From: a virus
IMG/VR virus record: IMGVR_UViG_3300028920_000158
Coordinates: 1 to 37,157 of that record
Strand: one strand, 5' to 3'
Length of the DNA stretch: 37,157 bases
How positions within the stretch are numbered: position 1 is the first letter of the stretch; every line of letters begins with the position of its first letter. The translations under genes were made by a program, and so were the position numbers. The notes beneath the pieces are model-generated. The model made no database searches. It was not told the origin of the DNA and worked only from the letters and a program-made list of their open reading frames with translations. Positions 11,252-18,643 of the stretch are shown in pieces.

Positions 11252-12034
11252 CTATATCTCAATCTCTACAATGTTATTGACATTCTCTTTTGTCTTGAAA
11301 TCTTGCCTTAGAAATGGTAACTTATATCCTTTATCTTGCCACTTCTTAAATAGCTTATCTCTATTAATTTTCCAAGGTTCTTCAAGTGAACCCATTCCTT
11401 GAGATTGATGATAAAGAAGAATATCAGCAACTGCAATCTTATATCCTTTTTCAAGAAACTGAAGGCAAAAGTCTATATCATAAAAATCATTACCTTCATT
11501 GAATGTTTCTGTATCAAATTTAATGCCTTCTTTTAAATACCGGCCGGTAGTTGCCATAAAACAACCATCAATGGCAACTACATCATCATAGAAACCAACT
11601 GGCCCTTTAACAAGATGAAAACCTTCACCGATTTTTCCGTCTGGTTTTCCTTGTAGTAAATGACCTCTTAGTTTGTCAGGTACATTCATCCACCAACCAC
11701 CTTTATCAGTTAGCTCTATTGTACCTGCAATTCCCATGAGTGCAACATCTCTTTTTTCAGTAAAGAATATTTCCATTTTTTGTCTAAAGAATGGATCTAC
11801 AATTCCAACATCTGAATGCATAAAAATACAAACATCATCATCAGCTAAACCTGGCGCAGTTTGTAACAAAGCTTCAATTCCTGCATTATATTTTTGAAAT
11901 ATTGTTTCTTTTTCTCCAGGTTTATCTAGAACCTGTAATACTTTACTAAAACCACATCGTTTCAATGAGGCTTCAGCAAATATTCTATATTTTTCTTCGT
12001 CATTATATCTTGGTATTATAAAATTAAAATTCAT
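11252..12034 (-). CDS. Family 2-like glycosyltransferase
   Basis: A 260-aa protein with a GT-A fold outline: FNFIIPRYNDEEKY at the N-terminus, KYNAGIEAL as the donor-binding region, VCIFMHSDVGIVD (the DxD-like metal site is SDV), and VVAIDGCFMA plus NDFYDIDFCLQFLEKGY as acceptor and catalytic regions. It would transfer a sugar to DNA, capsid or a host surface; the substrate is not evident. T4-like phages use such enzymes to modify DNA bases, but no base-modification partner is seen here. It starts 11 nt after the clamp-loader gene. Confidence 0.75.
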   Translation of the reverse strand: MNFNFIIPRYNDEEKYRIFAEASLKRCGFSKVLQVLDKPGEKETIFQKYNAGIEALLQTAPGLADDDVCIFMHSDVGIVDPFFRQKMEIFFTEKRDVALMGIAGTIELTDKGGWWMNVPDKLRGHLLQGKPDGKIGEGFHLVKGPVGFYDDVVAIDGCFMATTGRYLKEGIKFDTETFNEGNDFYDIDFCLQFLEKGYKIAVADILLYHQSQGMGSLEEPWKINRDKLFKKWQDKGYKLPFLRQDFKTKENVNNIVEIEI

Positions 12035-12045
12035 TTATATCCCCT

Positions 12046-13017
12046 TTATAGTATGCCAATGATCTCAAGAATACACGCTGTAAGAGTTATTTCTTTATCG
12101 ATAGAATGTGAACTCTGATCCATATAGTTAGCAATGATCAATATTGCTTGAGCTTGTCTATTTTTTTCTAACATTGGAACTAGATTATCAAACATTGCGC
12201 GATAAAGTTCATCATAATTATAATTACGTTCAATGATATATTTTCTAGCTGATGTTAGTTTTTTATTAAGGATAAGTTGATAAAGTTCTGTATCTATTTT
12301 TTCATGGTCAAAGATTGTATTATCAACTATTCCGTTTTGTTTTGTATATTGTTGGAGAATGTTTAGCATTTTCCTAATATCGGGATAAAACGTGCTTACA
12401 ATTTTTTTAATCGTTTCAACATCAAATTCTATTGGTTTATCTTTAAACTTTTCGTTTTTAAGAATACCACACAATCTTTTTGCAATTTGAGGTTTCATTT
12501 CAGTTTCAAATCTTTTTTCTTTAAGATTGAAATCTATTACTTGGCATCGTGATTTTAACGGTTCTATAATTTTAGTTATATAGTTTACGGCAAAGATAAA
12601 TCTACAGTTTTGGTGGAATTCTTCAATTGTTGCTCTAAGAGCTTGTTGAAGGTTGAAGCTTGCGCCATCAAACTCGTCAAGGAATACAATTTTCTTTTTA
12701 CCTGTAAAAGACATTGAAGTTGCGAACTTTTCAATTCTATCACGAAGAACATCAATACCATTTTCAACAGATGTATTAATGTAGATAAAATCTGTATCAA
12801 TTTCTTTTGCAAGAGCTTTACCAACTGTAGTTTTACCAACTCCAGGACTTGATGAATAAAAAAGCAGATTCGGAACTTCGTCTTGTTTAACTAATTCCAA
12901 GAAGAACTTTTTAAGTTCAGCAGGTAGAATAATATCTTTTATTCTAACTGGTCTATACTTTTCAACCCACAGGGTATAGTTCATTCGTTTTTCATTATTA
13001 GGTTCTAATTCAAGCAT
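12046..13017 (-). CDS. 44: Clamp-loader large subunit (gp44-like)
   Basis: A 323-aa AAA+ ATPase. Walker A is SSPGVGKTT (residues 57-64), Walker B is VFLDEFD (D114, E115), sensor 1 is FAVNYI (about 142-147) and the arginine-finger motif SRC is at 156-158. T4 gp44 is 319 aa and matches this order. Four gp44 plus one gp62 load the gp45 ring onto primed DNA. The adjacent upstream genes are an acidic zinc protein and the clamp itself; a clear gp62 homolog is not visible in the window. Confidence 0.93.
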   Translation of the reverse strand: MLELEPNNEKRMNYTLWVEKYRPVRIKDIILPAELKKFFLELVKQDEVPNLLFYSSSPGVGKTTVGKALAKEIDTDFIYINTSVENGIDVLRDRIEKFATSMSFTGKKKIVFLDEFDGASFNLQQALRATIEEFHQNCRFIFAVNYITKIIEPLKSRCQVIDFNLKEKRFETEMKPQIAKRLCGILKNEKFKDKPIEFDVETIKKIVSTFYPDIRKMLNILQQYTKQNGIVDNTIFDHEKIDTELYQLILNKKLTSARKYIIERNYNYDELYRAMFDNLVPMLEKNRQAQAILIIANYMDQSSHSIDKEITLTACILEIIGIL

Positions 13018-13022
13018 TGATA

Positions 13023-13613
13023 TTAACCTTCCATTTTCTTGAGTCTTTGTTCTTCTTCCATTTGTTGTTTTCTCATCTTTTTCTTTTCAGATTTGATGAG
13101 TCGTTTTAATTGTTTTAAAGATTTCCTATTCATTTTAGGCATATTCTTTTTGTTATCATATTGTGCTTCAGCCATCTTTTCGGCCGGACTTTTAGGTATA
13201 TTAATACATGTGCAAGGAATAGGAGCTTTAGTTACAGAATCTTTACCAATCCAACCTCGGCCATAACAATGTTTACAACCGGAGTTTGGATTTCTTAATT
13301 GTACATTATTCTGTTTTGCTACAGCTTTAATGACATCCCATTCGGTGAGTTTCTCTTTTTCGACCAACTCACCTTTAGCGGTATCAATGAACTTATCTAC
13401 GTCTTTAGGTGCTTCATGTTTTTGGTCGGTAAGAAGTCGGCCTTCTTCAAATTCTTCATCTTCTTCATCGTCAACTTCTTCTTCCTCACCGACAGTACCA
13501 ACCTTATAAGTTCCGTCACGAATTTCATCAAGAAGATTATCTTCCTTTTCTTCTTGTTTTTCTTCAATCGGTTCTTTTTCTTCTTCTGGTTGTTTCTTTT
13601 CTTCTTCTGCCAT
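13023..13613 (-). CDS. Acidic zinc-binding protein of unknown function
   Basis: A 196-aa protein in three parts. Residues 1-60 are extremely Glu-rich and disordered. Residues about 107-137 hold CKHCYGRGW...PCTCI, a CxxCxGxG type zinc knuckle like those of DnaJ. The last 50 residues are a Lys/Arg-rich coiled coil. It lies between clamp and clamp loader, with 5-nt and 14-nt gaps, so it is co-expressed with replication genes. It is not gp62 by sequence appearance. A nucleic-acid-binding role is plausible but inferred. Confidence 0.65.
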   Translation of the reverse strand: MAEEEKKQPEEEKEPIEEKQEEKEDNLLDEIRDGTYKVGTVGEEEEVDDEEDEEFEEGRLLTDQKHEAPKDVDKFIDTAKGELVEKEKLTEWDVIKAVAKQNNVQLRNPNSGCKHCYGRGWIGKDSVTKAPIPCTCINIPKSPAEKMAEAQYDNKKNMPKMNRKSLKQLKRLIKSEKKKMRKQQMEEEQRLKKMEG

Positions 13614-13627
13614 TTAAATCCCCTTTA

Positions 13628-14335
13628 TTAATCAGTTTTAACTTTGCCTGTAATAATGTCAAGATTCATATCGTTATTCAAGAGAGAAATCTTAACGAAT
13701 CCTTGGCTCTTGATATTGAATGAATATTCTCTCTTAGGTGGTACATTCAAGAATGTGCTAGAGAAAATAAGGAAATCAACCTCTTGGTCAGCATTTGCTT
13801 TTTCAACCTTAAATGTTTTTTCCCATGTATTTGAATGAAGTTTGTTAAAGATACAAATACTAACCTTTTTAGAATTACCAACAATTCTTGCTTTTTGTGG
13901 TTTAATGAGTGTTATCATCTTTATGATTTCATCATGATCTTCCGGTTTAAGTTTAAAAGAAATATCCGGTTCACCAAACTTAGGTTCTTTCGGAATTTTC
14001 TTTTCAAACGATTCAGGATTAGACAAAACATAATCGATCTTTGAATTGTTTTCTTTTAGTGTAATTTTTGCATTATCGATGAAAATATCAGGTTTATCAA
14101 ATGATTTGAAATACTGATAAAATTCTCCATAGTTATAAAACGTAACATCATCGTTAGTATCAGGGAAATCAAAGTGATTTGCAGGTGCCTTAAGGCAATA
14201 TGCAATCGTTACATCAGAATCCGTTTTTTTAATTGAAATATTTCCGTCCGATTTCTGGATGATGACTGAATTGCTGATAGAAACTAAATCTCTTAAAATA
14301 TCAAACAATTCGGGATTGTACTTAATTTTTTCCAT
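13628..14335 (-). CDS. 45: DNA sliding clamp (gp45-like)
   Basis: A 235-aa protein matching the length of T4 gp45 (228 aa), with alternating beta strands and acidic character, and a domain-linking region near residue 115 (KEPKFGEPDISFKLKPED). The similarity is in pattern and synteny, since it sits directly before the clamp-loader gene. It would form the trimeric ring that tethers gp43 and, in T4, activates late transcription with gp33 and gp55. A strong early promoter (14374-14402) and a GGAGG ribosome-binding site precede it. Confidence 0.82.
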   Translation of the reverse strand: MEKIKYNPELFDILRDLVSISNSVIIQKSDGNISIKKTDSDVTIAYCLKAPANHFDFPDTNDDVTFYNYGEFYQYFKSFDKPDIFIDNAKITLKENNSKIDYVLSNPESFEKKIPKEPKFGEPDISFKLKPEDHDEIIKMITLIKPQKARIVGNSKKVSICIFNKLHSNTWEKTFKVEKANADQEVDFLIFSSTFLNVPPKREYSFNIKSQGFVKISLLNNDMNLDIITGKVKTD

Positions 14336-14373
14336 AGGATAAACCTCCGTTCAAATGGTTTTTATATATTAAT

Positions 14374-14402
14374 AATATAACATTTTATTTCAAGATTGTC
14401 AA
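14374..14402 (-). promoter_or_regulatory. Early sigma70-type promoter
   Basis: TTGACA (14397-14402), 17-nt spacer, extended TG and TATATT (14374-14379), with a leader of about 30 nt. Drives the clamp gene and the genes after it. Confidence 0.9.
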
Positions 14403-14410
14403 TGTTTAAT

Positions 14411-14638
14411 TTATATTTCTTCTTTAAATATCTCAATTTTGGTCATTGATTTAATATAGTTATAAATAAAATTTATAGTTTCTTCTTCAGTATCAAAACT
14501 ATTAATATCTTCACCTTTAATTATTTCATATGTATTTTTTGGTTTTAACTGTATTGTATTCCAACCAAACATTCCCCAATATTGAGCTACATATCTTTTT
14601 CCTTTTTGTTTATAAATTCTATATCTATTAGAAATCAT
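14411..14638 (-). CDS. Hypothetical protein, 75 aa
   Basis: A 75-aa protein rich in aromatic residues, with an N-terminal RYRIYKQKGKRYVAQYWG segment that looks like a small beta-rich domain. No recognised family. It overlaps the stop of the dCMP deaminase gene by one base and is followed directly by the clamp promoter. Confidence 0.55.
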   Translation of the reverse strand: MISNRYRIYKQKGKRYVAQYWGMFGWNTIQLKPKNTYEIIKGEDINSFDTEEETINFIYNYIKSMTKIEIFKEEI

Positions 14639-15129
14639 TATTCAATTACCTTTCCATTTCTAAATCTTTTAATTGTTAATAATTCGCCTTTCCAATATCT
14701 TAATTTAACACCTGCTTCTTCAAAAAGTATTTTAGTTCTTGCAGCTTCTTCAATCCATTGACCATAGTTATTCTTATCCCACTCGGCATCAACTATAACA
14801 TTTTTTATTCCTGATTGTACAATTGCCCTTGCACAATTCATACAAGGAACACCATTGGTATACATTTTACAGCCTTTTAATGAAACTCCTATCAATGAAG
14901 AATTATATACTGCATTTCTTTCTGCATGTTCAAACCAAAAATATTTCTCAGGTCTTTCTTGTCTTGTAGTCTTATCATCATTAATTGCTCTTGGGAAACT
15001 ATTATAACCAGTTGATCTAACTTCATTATCTGGACCTACAACAACTGCACCAATATGTGTATTTCGATCTTTACTTTTCATTGCGACTAAATAAGCCATA
15101 GTCATATAGTAATCATCCCAATCAACCAT
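14638..15129 (-). CDS. cd: Deoxycytidylate deaminase
   Basis: A 163-aa zinc-dependent deaminase. The active site is HAE at residues 68-70 (zinc His and catalytic Glu) and PCMNC at 95-99 (two zinc Cys). It converts dCMP to dUMP, feeding dTMP synthesis, as T4 cd does (193 aa). The substrate-specific NSFPRAINDD segment is typical of the dCMP rather than cytidine branch. Overlaps its neighbours slightly on both sides, within an operon of nucleotide and DNA-modification genes. Confidence 0.9.
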   Translation of the reverse strand: MVDWDDYYMTMAYLVAMKSKDRNTHIGAVVVGPDNEVRSTGYNSFPRAINDDKTTRQERPEKYFWFEHAERNAVYNSSLIGVSLKGCKMYTNGVPCMNCARAIVQSGIKNVIVDAEWDKNNYGQWIEEAARTKILFEEAGVKLRYWKGELLTIKRFRNGKVIE

Positions 15130-15583
15130 TTAGTTTCTCCATTTGTTTAATAAATTTATCCGGATTTTTTTCATACTCTTTCATAGACTTTTCAAGTATA
15201 TCATTTATTTTTTCACTAAAAGTCATATTTTCTTCATCTGCCAATATAGTTATTTTATGAATTGTTTCAAAGTCAAGGTCAAGTTCAACTAATTCTCTTT
15301 CCTCATATTCTCCGGTGAATATATCTTTAACAATCTTTTCACCTTTTTCTTTCCATGATACCCAACGGTCTATTTGTTTAATTGCATCTTCTGGAACATT
15401 AACATTTTTCATTTTCTTTTTATTATCTGCTCTTGGCCCTGTTGCTTTAAAAGCGTATCCCTTTTCATTAATACAAATATTATATGGTTCTGGAACATAT
15501 ATTTCTTCAATAGTTTCATATGCTCCATGAACATGGTCTAATATACCTTCGGTTACACTTACTTTATATTTTTTACACTTCAT
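15122..15583 (-). CDS. Hypothetical protein with possible ribbon-helix-helix end
   Basis: A 153-aa protein. The N-terminal half has no recognised motif. The C-terminal segment DLDFETIHKITILADEEN followed by EKINDILEKSM resembles the strand-helix-helix of Arc/MetJ-type DNA-binding proteins. If real it could be a small regulator. Overlaps the methyltransferase stop by 4 nt and the dCMP deaminase start by 8 nt. Confidence 0.55.
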   Translation of the reverse strand: MKCKKYKVSVTEGILDHVHGAYETIEEIYVPEPYNICINEKGYAFKATGPRADNKKKMKNVNVPEDAIKQIDRWVSWKEKGEKIVKDIFTGEYEERELVELDLDFETIHKITILADEENMTFSEKINDILEKSMKEYEKNPDKFIKQMEKLNG

Positions 15584-16563
15584 AATAACTCCTTTAACGA
15601 ACTACTTTCGTTTGGTAAAAGTACATCTTTATGTTTTGATATATTAAATATTTTCTTTTCTGCAATCTTTATATACTTTTTATTAATTTCTATTCCGATA
15701 TAATTTCTACCATATTTTTTTGCAACAAGACCTGTAGTTCCGCTTCCCATAAAAGGATCTAAAACAATTCCGTCTTTTGGACAGCAGGCTAATATAGGAG
15801 AAGTTATCAAATCTTCTGGGAAGGTTGCGAAATGTTCTTCTTTATCTTTATTGACTGCTGGATTAATTTTCCAGACACTTCTTTTTATTCTTCCTTTTTC
15901 TGAAACAAATCTATCACCCATTTTCATAGTCTGTACATTAACAGCATTATTACTTGCGTCTGGGTTTTGTGATTGCATTAAACCATACTTTGCTCTTTTA
16001 ATAGACGATTCTTTCACAGGTTCATATTGTGTTTCAAAATAATAATTAGGTTGTTTTGTAAAAAAGAATAACTTTTCAAAATCAACTGTAAATCTATCTT
16101 TAGCTGAACTTGGCATACAAACAGGTTTGTGCCATATAATTTCATTTCGTAATATATATGATAATTCATCTGTCATTCTCAAAGAAAATCTATTAGGTAT
16201 TTGACAAAGGCATTTTTCGGGTAAACTTTTTACAACTTGTCTTTTAACACAAGTTCCTTCAACATCTTTTCTTCGTCTAGTCTTTTGGAATCCACCTACT
16301 TTACCAGTTGATCCGGTATTGTTATAAGTATCTCCTAAATTAACCCAACAAGAACCTTCATCTTTTAAAACTCTTTTAACTTCACAGAATATAGCAATGA
16401 GTTTATCAAGATATTCATTAAAGTCTTTTTCTGCACCAAGTTGACCTTCAATGTGATAATCTCTAAGACCGAAATATGGTGGGCTGCATATAGACATATC
16501 TATACTTTTATTTGGGAATTGTTTTAAAACTTTTAATGAATCACCTTCAAGTATTTTATTCAT
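15580..16563 (-). CDS. DNA methyltransferase, beta-type
   Basis: A 327-aa amino-methyltransferase. Motif IV CSPPYFGLRD is at residues about 27-36. Motif I DPFMGSGTTG (about 271-280) comes after it, the beta-class permuted order. WVNLGDTY is shared with the partial enzyme at 1-361. The CSPPY form is common in N4-cytosine and some N6-adenine enzymes. The Arg/Lys-rich middle (residues about 90-115) probably contributes to target recognition. It could protect phage DNA from host restriction. No restriction partner is visible. Confidence 0.88.
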   Translation of the reverse strand: MNKILEGDSLKVLKQFPNKSIDMSICSPPYFGLRDYHIEGQLGAEKDFNEYLDKLIAIFCEVKRVLKDEGSCWVNLGDTYNNTGSTGKVGGFQKTRRRKDVEGTCVKRQVVKSLPEKCLCQIPNRFSLRMTDELSYILRNEIIWHKPVCMPSSAKDRFTVDFEKLFFFTKQPNYYFETQYEPVKESSIKRAKYGLMQSQNPDASNNAVNVQTMKMGDRFVSEKGRIKRSVWKINPAVNKDKEEHFATFPEDLITSPILACCPKDGIVLDPFMGSGTTGLVAKKYGRNYIGIEINKKYIKIAEKKIFNISKHKDVLLPNESSSLKELL

Positions 16564-16897
16564 TGGAAAAACCTCTGAAAAACCTACAAAAAACTTTATC
16601 TTTTTTCAATTTATTAAAATAATCTTTTTTAATTATTTTAAAAGTTTTAGTTCCTTCATTATAATCAAAGTACATATAATCATTCCAATTAAAATTTTCG
16701 TCTACTAATATAAGATTCAAATTCATTCTTGGTATTGTCGGCGTTTCATTATCAAACCAATTAGCTTCTTTTGTTGGTATTTCTTCTTCAACTAAATTAG
16801 TCAATTTAAGTAAATAAGCATTTATTTCATACTTATCTTTAATTTCATCGTATGTCTTAAACTGAGGAAATTTTTTCATATGCTTTAATCTTTTCAA
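16556..16897 (-). CDS. Hypothetical protein with KEANWF motif
   Basis: A 113-aa protein with the recurring motif KEANWF near residues 43-48. No other recognised domain. It overlaps the methyltransferase start by 8 nt and the upstream small gene by about 40 nt, so it appears to be part of the same tightly packed early operon. Confidence 0.5.
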   Translation of the reverse strand: MKRLKHMKKFPQFKTYDEIKDKYEINAYLLKLTNLVEEEIPTKEANWFDNETPTIPRMNLNLILVDENFNWNDYMYFDYNEGTKTFKIIKKDYFNKLKKDKVFCRFFRGFSNE

Positions 16898-17072
16898 TTA
16901 GTTTTTCAACAATATCACCTAAAGTTGGAACGCCATATGAGTCACCATAAATATCATAATCGTTCAATATACCTTCACATTGCAGACGAATTTCTTCATC
17001 TTCTTCGCATTGGTCTTTAACTAGTTGTCGCCAGTTTTCACAATGTTTACAACTATAACCATCTTTACTCAT
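16857..17072 (-). CDS. Hypothetical protein, 71 aa
   Basis: A 71-aa acidic protein with CKHC (residues 8-11) and two more cysteines (C22, C32) that could form a metal site. Function unknown. It begins 2 nt after the HD-domain gene stops. Its C-terminal 40 nt overlap the next gene, more overlap than usual, so one of the two starts may be later. Confidence 0.5.
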   Translation of the reverse strand: MSKDGYSCKHCENWRQLVKDQCEEDEEIRLQCEGILNDYDIYGDSYGVPTLGDIVEKLIEKIKAYEKISSV

Positions 17073-17074
17073 AA

Positions 17075-17617
17075 TTAATACTTTTCAATTTGAGATTTAA
17101 TTGCATCAATAATTTTAAGTTGTGTACTATTAAATCTATTCATATCTAATTTACTCAAAAGTTCTTCTGTTCCTCTTTTATATGGTTTAACAAAATGTTT
17201 AGGAGCAGTTGCAAAATCAGAAACATTATTCAATCTATCACACAGTTTAATAGTTACAGCCTTTGATGGCATTGTGTTTAACTTATTAGCAATATAGGCA
17301 GATTTCTTAGATTTATCTAAATTCTTTGGATTAGTTAGATGTCTAACATAGTCTGCAATATTCTGGTTGAATTCTTCAACGAGTTCTTCATATGAAACGT
17401 GAGCATCTTCAATAACGTCATGAAGCCATGCAGCGGCCTGTTGTTCCAAGTCGCCACCATATTCTTTAACTAGTTTTGCTACATTTCTTGGGTGAACTAT
17501 ATAGGGTTCACCAGATTTTCTTACATCTTTCTTATGTTTTTCAGTAGCAAATTTTTCTGCTTTTTTAAGCAGGTTTGTTAAATCTTCATGCTTCTGTATT
17601 TCCCACAGGATGCTCAT
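17075..17617 (-). CDS. HD-domain protein, SpoT/MESH1-like alarmone hydrolase
   Basis: A 180-aa, single-domain HD hydrolase. Metal ligands H42 (VHPRNVA), H66-D67 and D127 (KLCDRLNN) are in place. HDVIED at 66-71 is the HDxxED form that marks (p)ppGpp hydrolases of the SpoT/MESH1 group. The length equals MESH1-type small alarmone hydrolases, and no synthetase domain is present. It may lower ppGpp to block the host stringent response during infection, or act on NADPH or other nucleotides. The assignment rests on motifs only. Confidence 0.72.
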   Translation of the reverse strand: MSILWEIQKHEDLTNLLKKAEKFATEKHKKDVRKSGEPYIVHPRNVAKLVKEYGGDLEQQAAAWLHDVIEDAHVSYEELVEEFNQNIADYVRHLTNPKNLDKSKKSAYIANKLNTMPSKAVTIKLCDRLNNVSDFATAPKHFVKPYKRGTEELLSKLDMNRFNSTQLKIIDAIKSQIEKY

Positions 17618-17861
17618 CTTTCTTTTCTCCTTTAATTAGTGCGTCTAGTTCGGCTATTCTTTTTTCTTCAAGAGCTTCTGCTTCTTCTTCAGGTATAAAA
17701 GCAGCTCTCCTATTATTTATAAAAAATCCACATGCTCTAACAAAGTCTGTGAAAGCTTCACTTAAATCATCTAATGTAATATCATTAAATGGAATATTTA
17801 CTGTAACATTAGTCTTATCAAACTCATTGTTTGGGTCTTTAGTTTTAATCAATTTGTACAT
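17586..17861 (-). CDS. Hypothetical protein, 91 aa
   Basis: I chose ATG 17859-17861 because AAGAAGG lies 5 nt upstream. The first half (VTVNIPFNDITLDDLSEAF, then DFVRACGFF) is compact and hydrophobic, and the C-terminal third is a charged helix. I recognise it only as a kind of protein common in large phages, without function. Its end overlaps the HD-domain gene start by 32 nt. Confidence 0.6.
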   Translation of the reverse strand: MYKLIKTKDPNNEFDKTNVTVNIPFNDITLDDLSEAFTDFVRACGFFINNRRAAFIPEEEAEALEEKRIAELDALIKGEKKDEHPVGNTEA

Positions 17862-17874
17862 ATAAACCTTCTTT

Positions 17875-18141
17875 CTAGTTATATTTAGCTTCAATACATT
17901 CTATTTCGTATTTTTTATGTAACTTATTAATGATTTTATCATTTCTTTTTGGAAGTTGTTTTTTAAGTTTTTCAATTTGTTGATTGATTTCCCATTCTTT
18001 TTTAGCATCTTTACAGTTGCAATAATATGATTGAAATTTTGTATATTCATCCCATTCGGTTTCCCATTTCATTTTTTTGCCACAATATATACAATATTTG
18101 TCAAAACCAACAACTTCATAAGATGTTTCTTTATAATCCAT
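17875..18141 (-). CDS. Small zinc-finger-like protein, 88 aa
   Basis: Start at 18139-18141 is preceded by AGGAG at ideal spacing. CIYCGKK and a later CNC give four potential zinc ligands, followed by a charged helical region. Function unknown. Confidence 0.6.
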   Translation of the reverse strand: MDYKETSYEVVGFDKYCIYCGKKMKWETEWDEYTKFQSYYCNCKDAKKEWEINQQIEKLKKQLPKRNDKIINKLHKKYEIECIEAKYN

Positions 18142-18149
18142 ATAAACTC

Positions 18150-18389
18150 CTATACTATCATCCAATTTGCTTCTTTATCTTCACATTCAGTTAAAACTGA
18201 AACATAAGCATCTGGTAATTGAATCTTAACATCATTTATTATCCAATCATCGTGACCTTTTACTATAATATCAGGCTTACTTGGAATTGCATAACTTACT
18301 TTACCAAACTCATAAATTTTTTCAATTTCTCTTGAAATTGAAACTAAATGTGCCGGTACCTTAATCCATTTATTATAATATTTCTTCAT
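18150..18389 (-). CDS. Hypothetical protein ending in KEANWMIV, possibly leaderless
   Basis: A 79-aa protein. The tail KEANWMIV is a variant of the recurring EAxWF motif. The strong promoter at 18396-18424 has its -10 box 6 nt before this ATG, so the message would start at or beside the start codon. Function unknown. Confidence 0.6.
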   Translation of the reverse strand: MKKYYNKWIKVPAHLVSISREIEKIYEFGKVSYAIPSKPDIIVKGHDDWIINDVKIQLPDAYVSVLTECEDKEANWMIV

Positions 18390-18395
18390 ATTAAT

Positions 18396-18424
18396 AATAT
18401 AACATATTTAAACGGGTTTGTCAA
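18396..18424 (-). promoter_or_regulatory. Early sigma70-type promoter
   Basis: TTGACA (18419-18424), 17-nt spacer, extended TG and TATATT (18396-18401). The -35 box overlaps the last codons of the Cys-rich gene upstream. Confidence 0.9.
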
Positions 18425-18632
18425 TATCTTCTTGAAACATTTTAACCAAATATTCAACACCTGCTTTAGTATGTGGCCAATTACATTTGGAACAATCCTT
18501 AATGCCATTTTTAAGAATTGTAAAATTACCTTCACAATTAGGGTCGGAATATAATGGACAATAGCAAAATCTACAATCCATGTCTTTCATGTCATGACAT
18601 GGATAATACCGACAACTTAATAAACTTAACAT
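18408..18632 (-). CDS. Cys-rich small protein, cobalamin-linked type
   Basis: A 74-aa protein with nine cysteines: CRYYPCHDM, DCRFCYCPLYSD, CEG and DCSKCNWPH. This spacing matches my memory of the zf-like cysteine-rich small domain (Pfam PF04071), which in prokaryotes is fused to or near cobalamin-biosynthesis genes. It follows directly after the class II, adenosylcobalamin-type ribonucleotide reductase here (11-nt gap), an unusually good contextual fit. A role in cofactor handling for the reductase is inferred. Confidence 0.65.
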   Translation of the reverse strand: MLSLLSCRYYPCHDMKDMDCRFCYCPLYSDPNCEGNFTILKNGIKDCSKCNWPHTKAGVEYLVKMFQEDIDKPV

Positions 18633-18643
18633 AAACTACCTTT

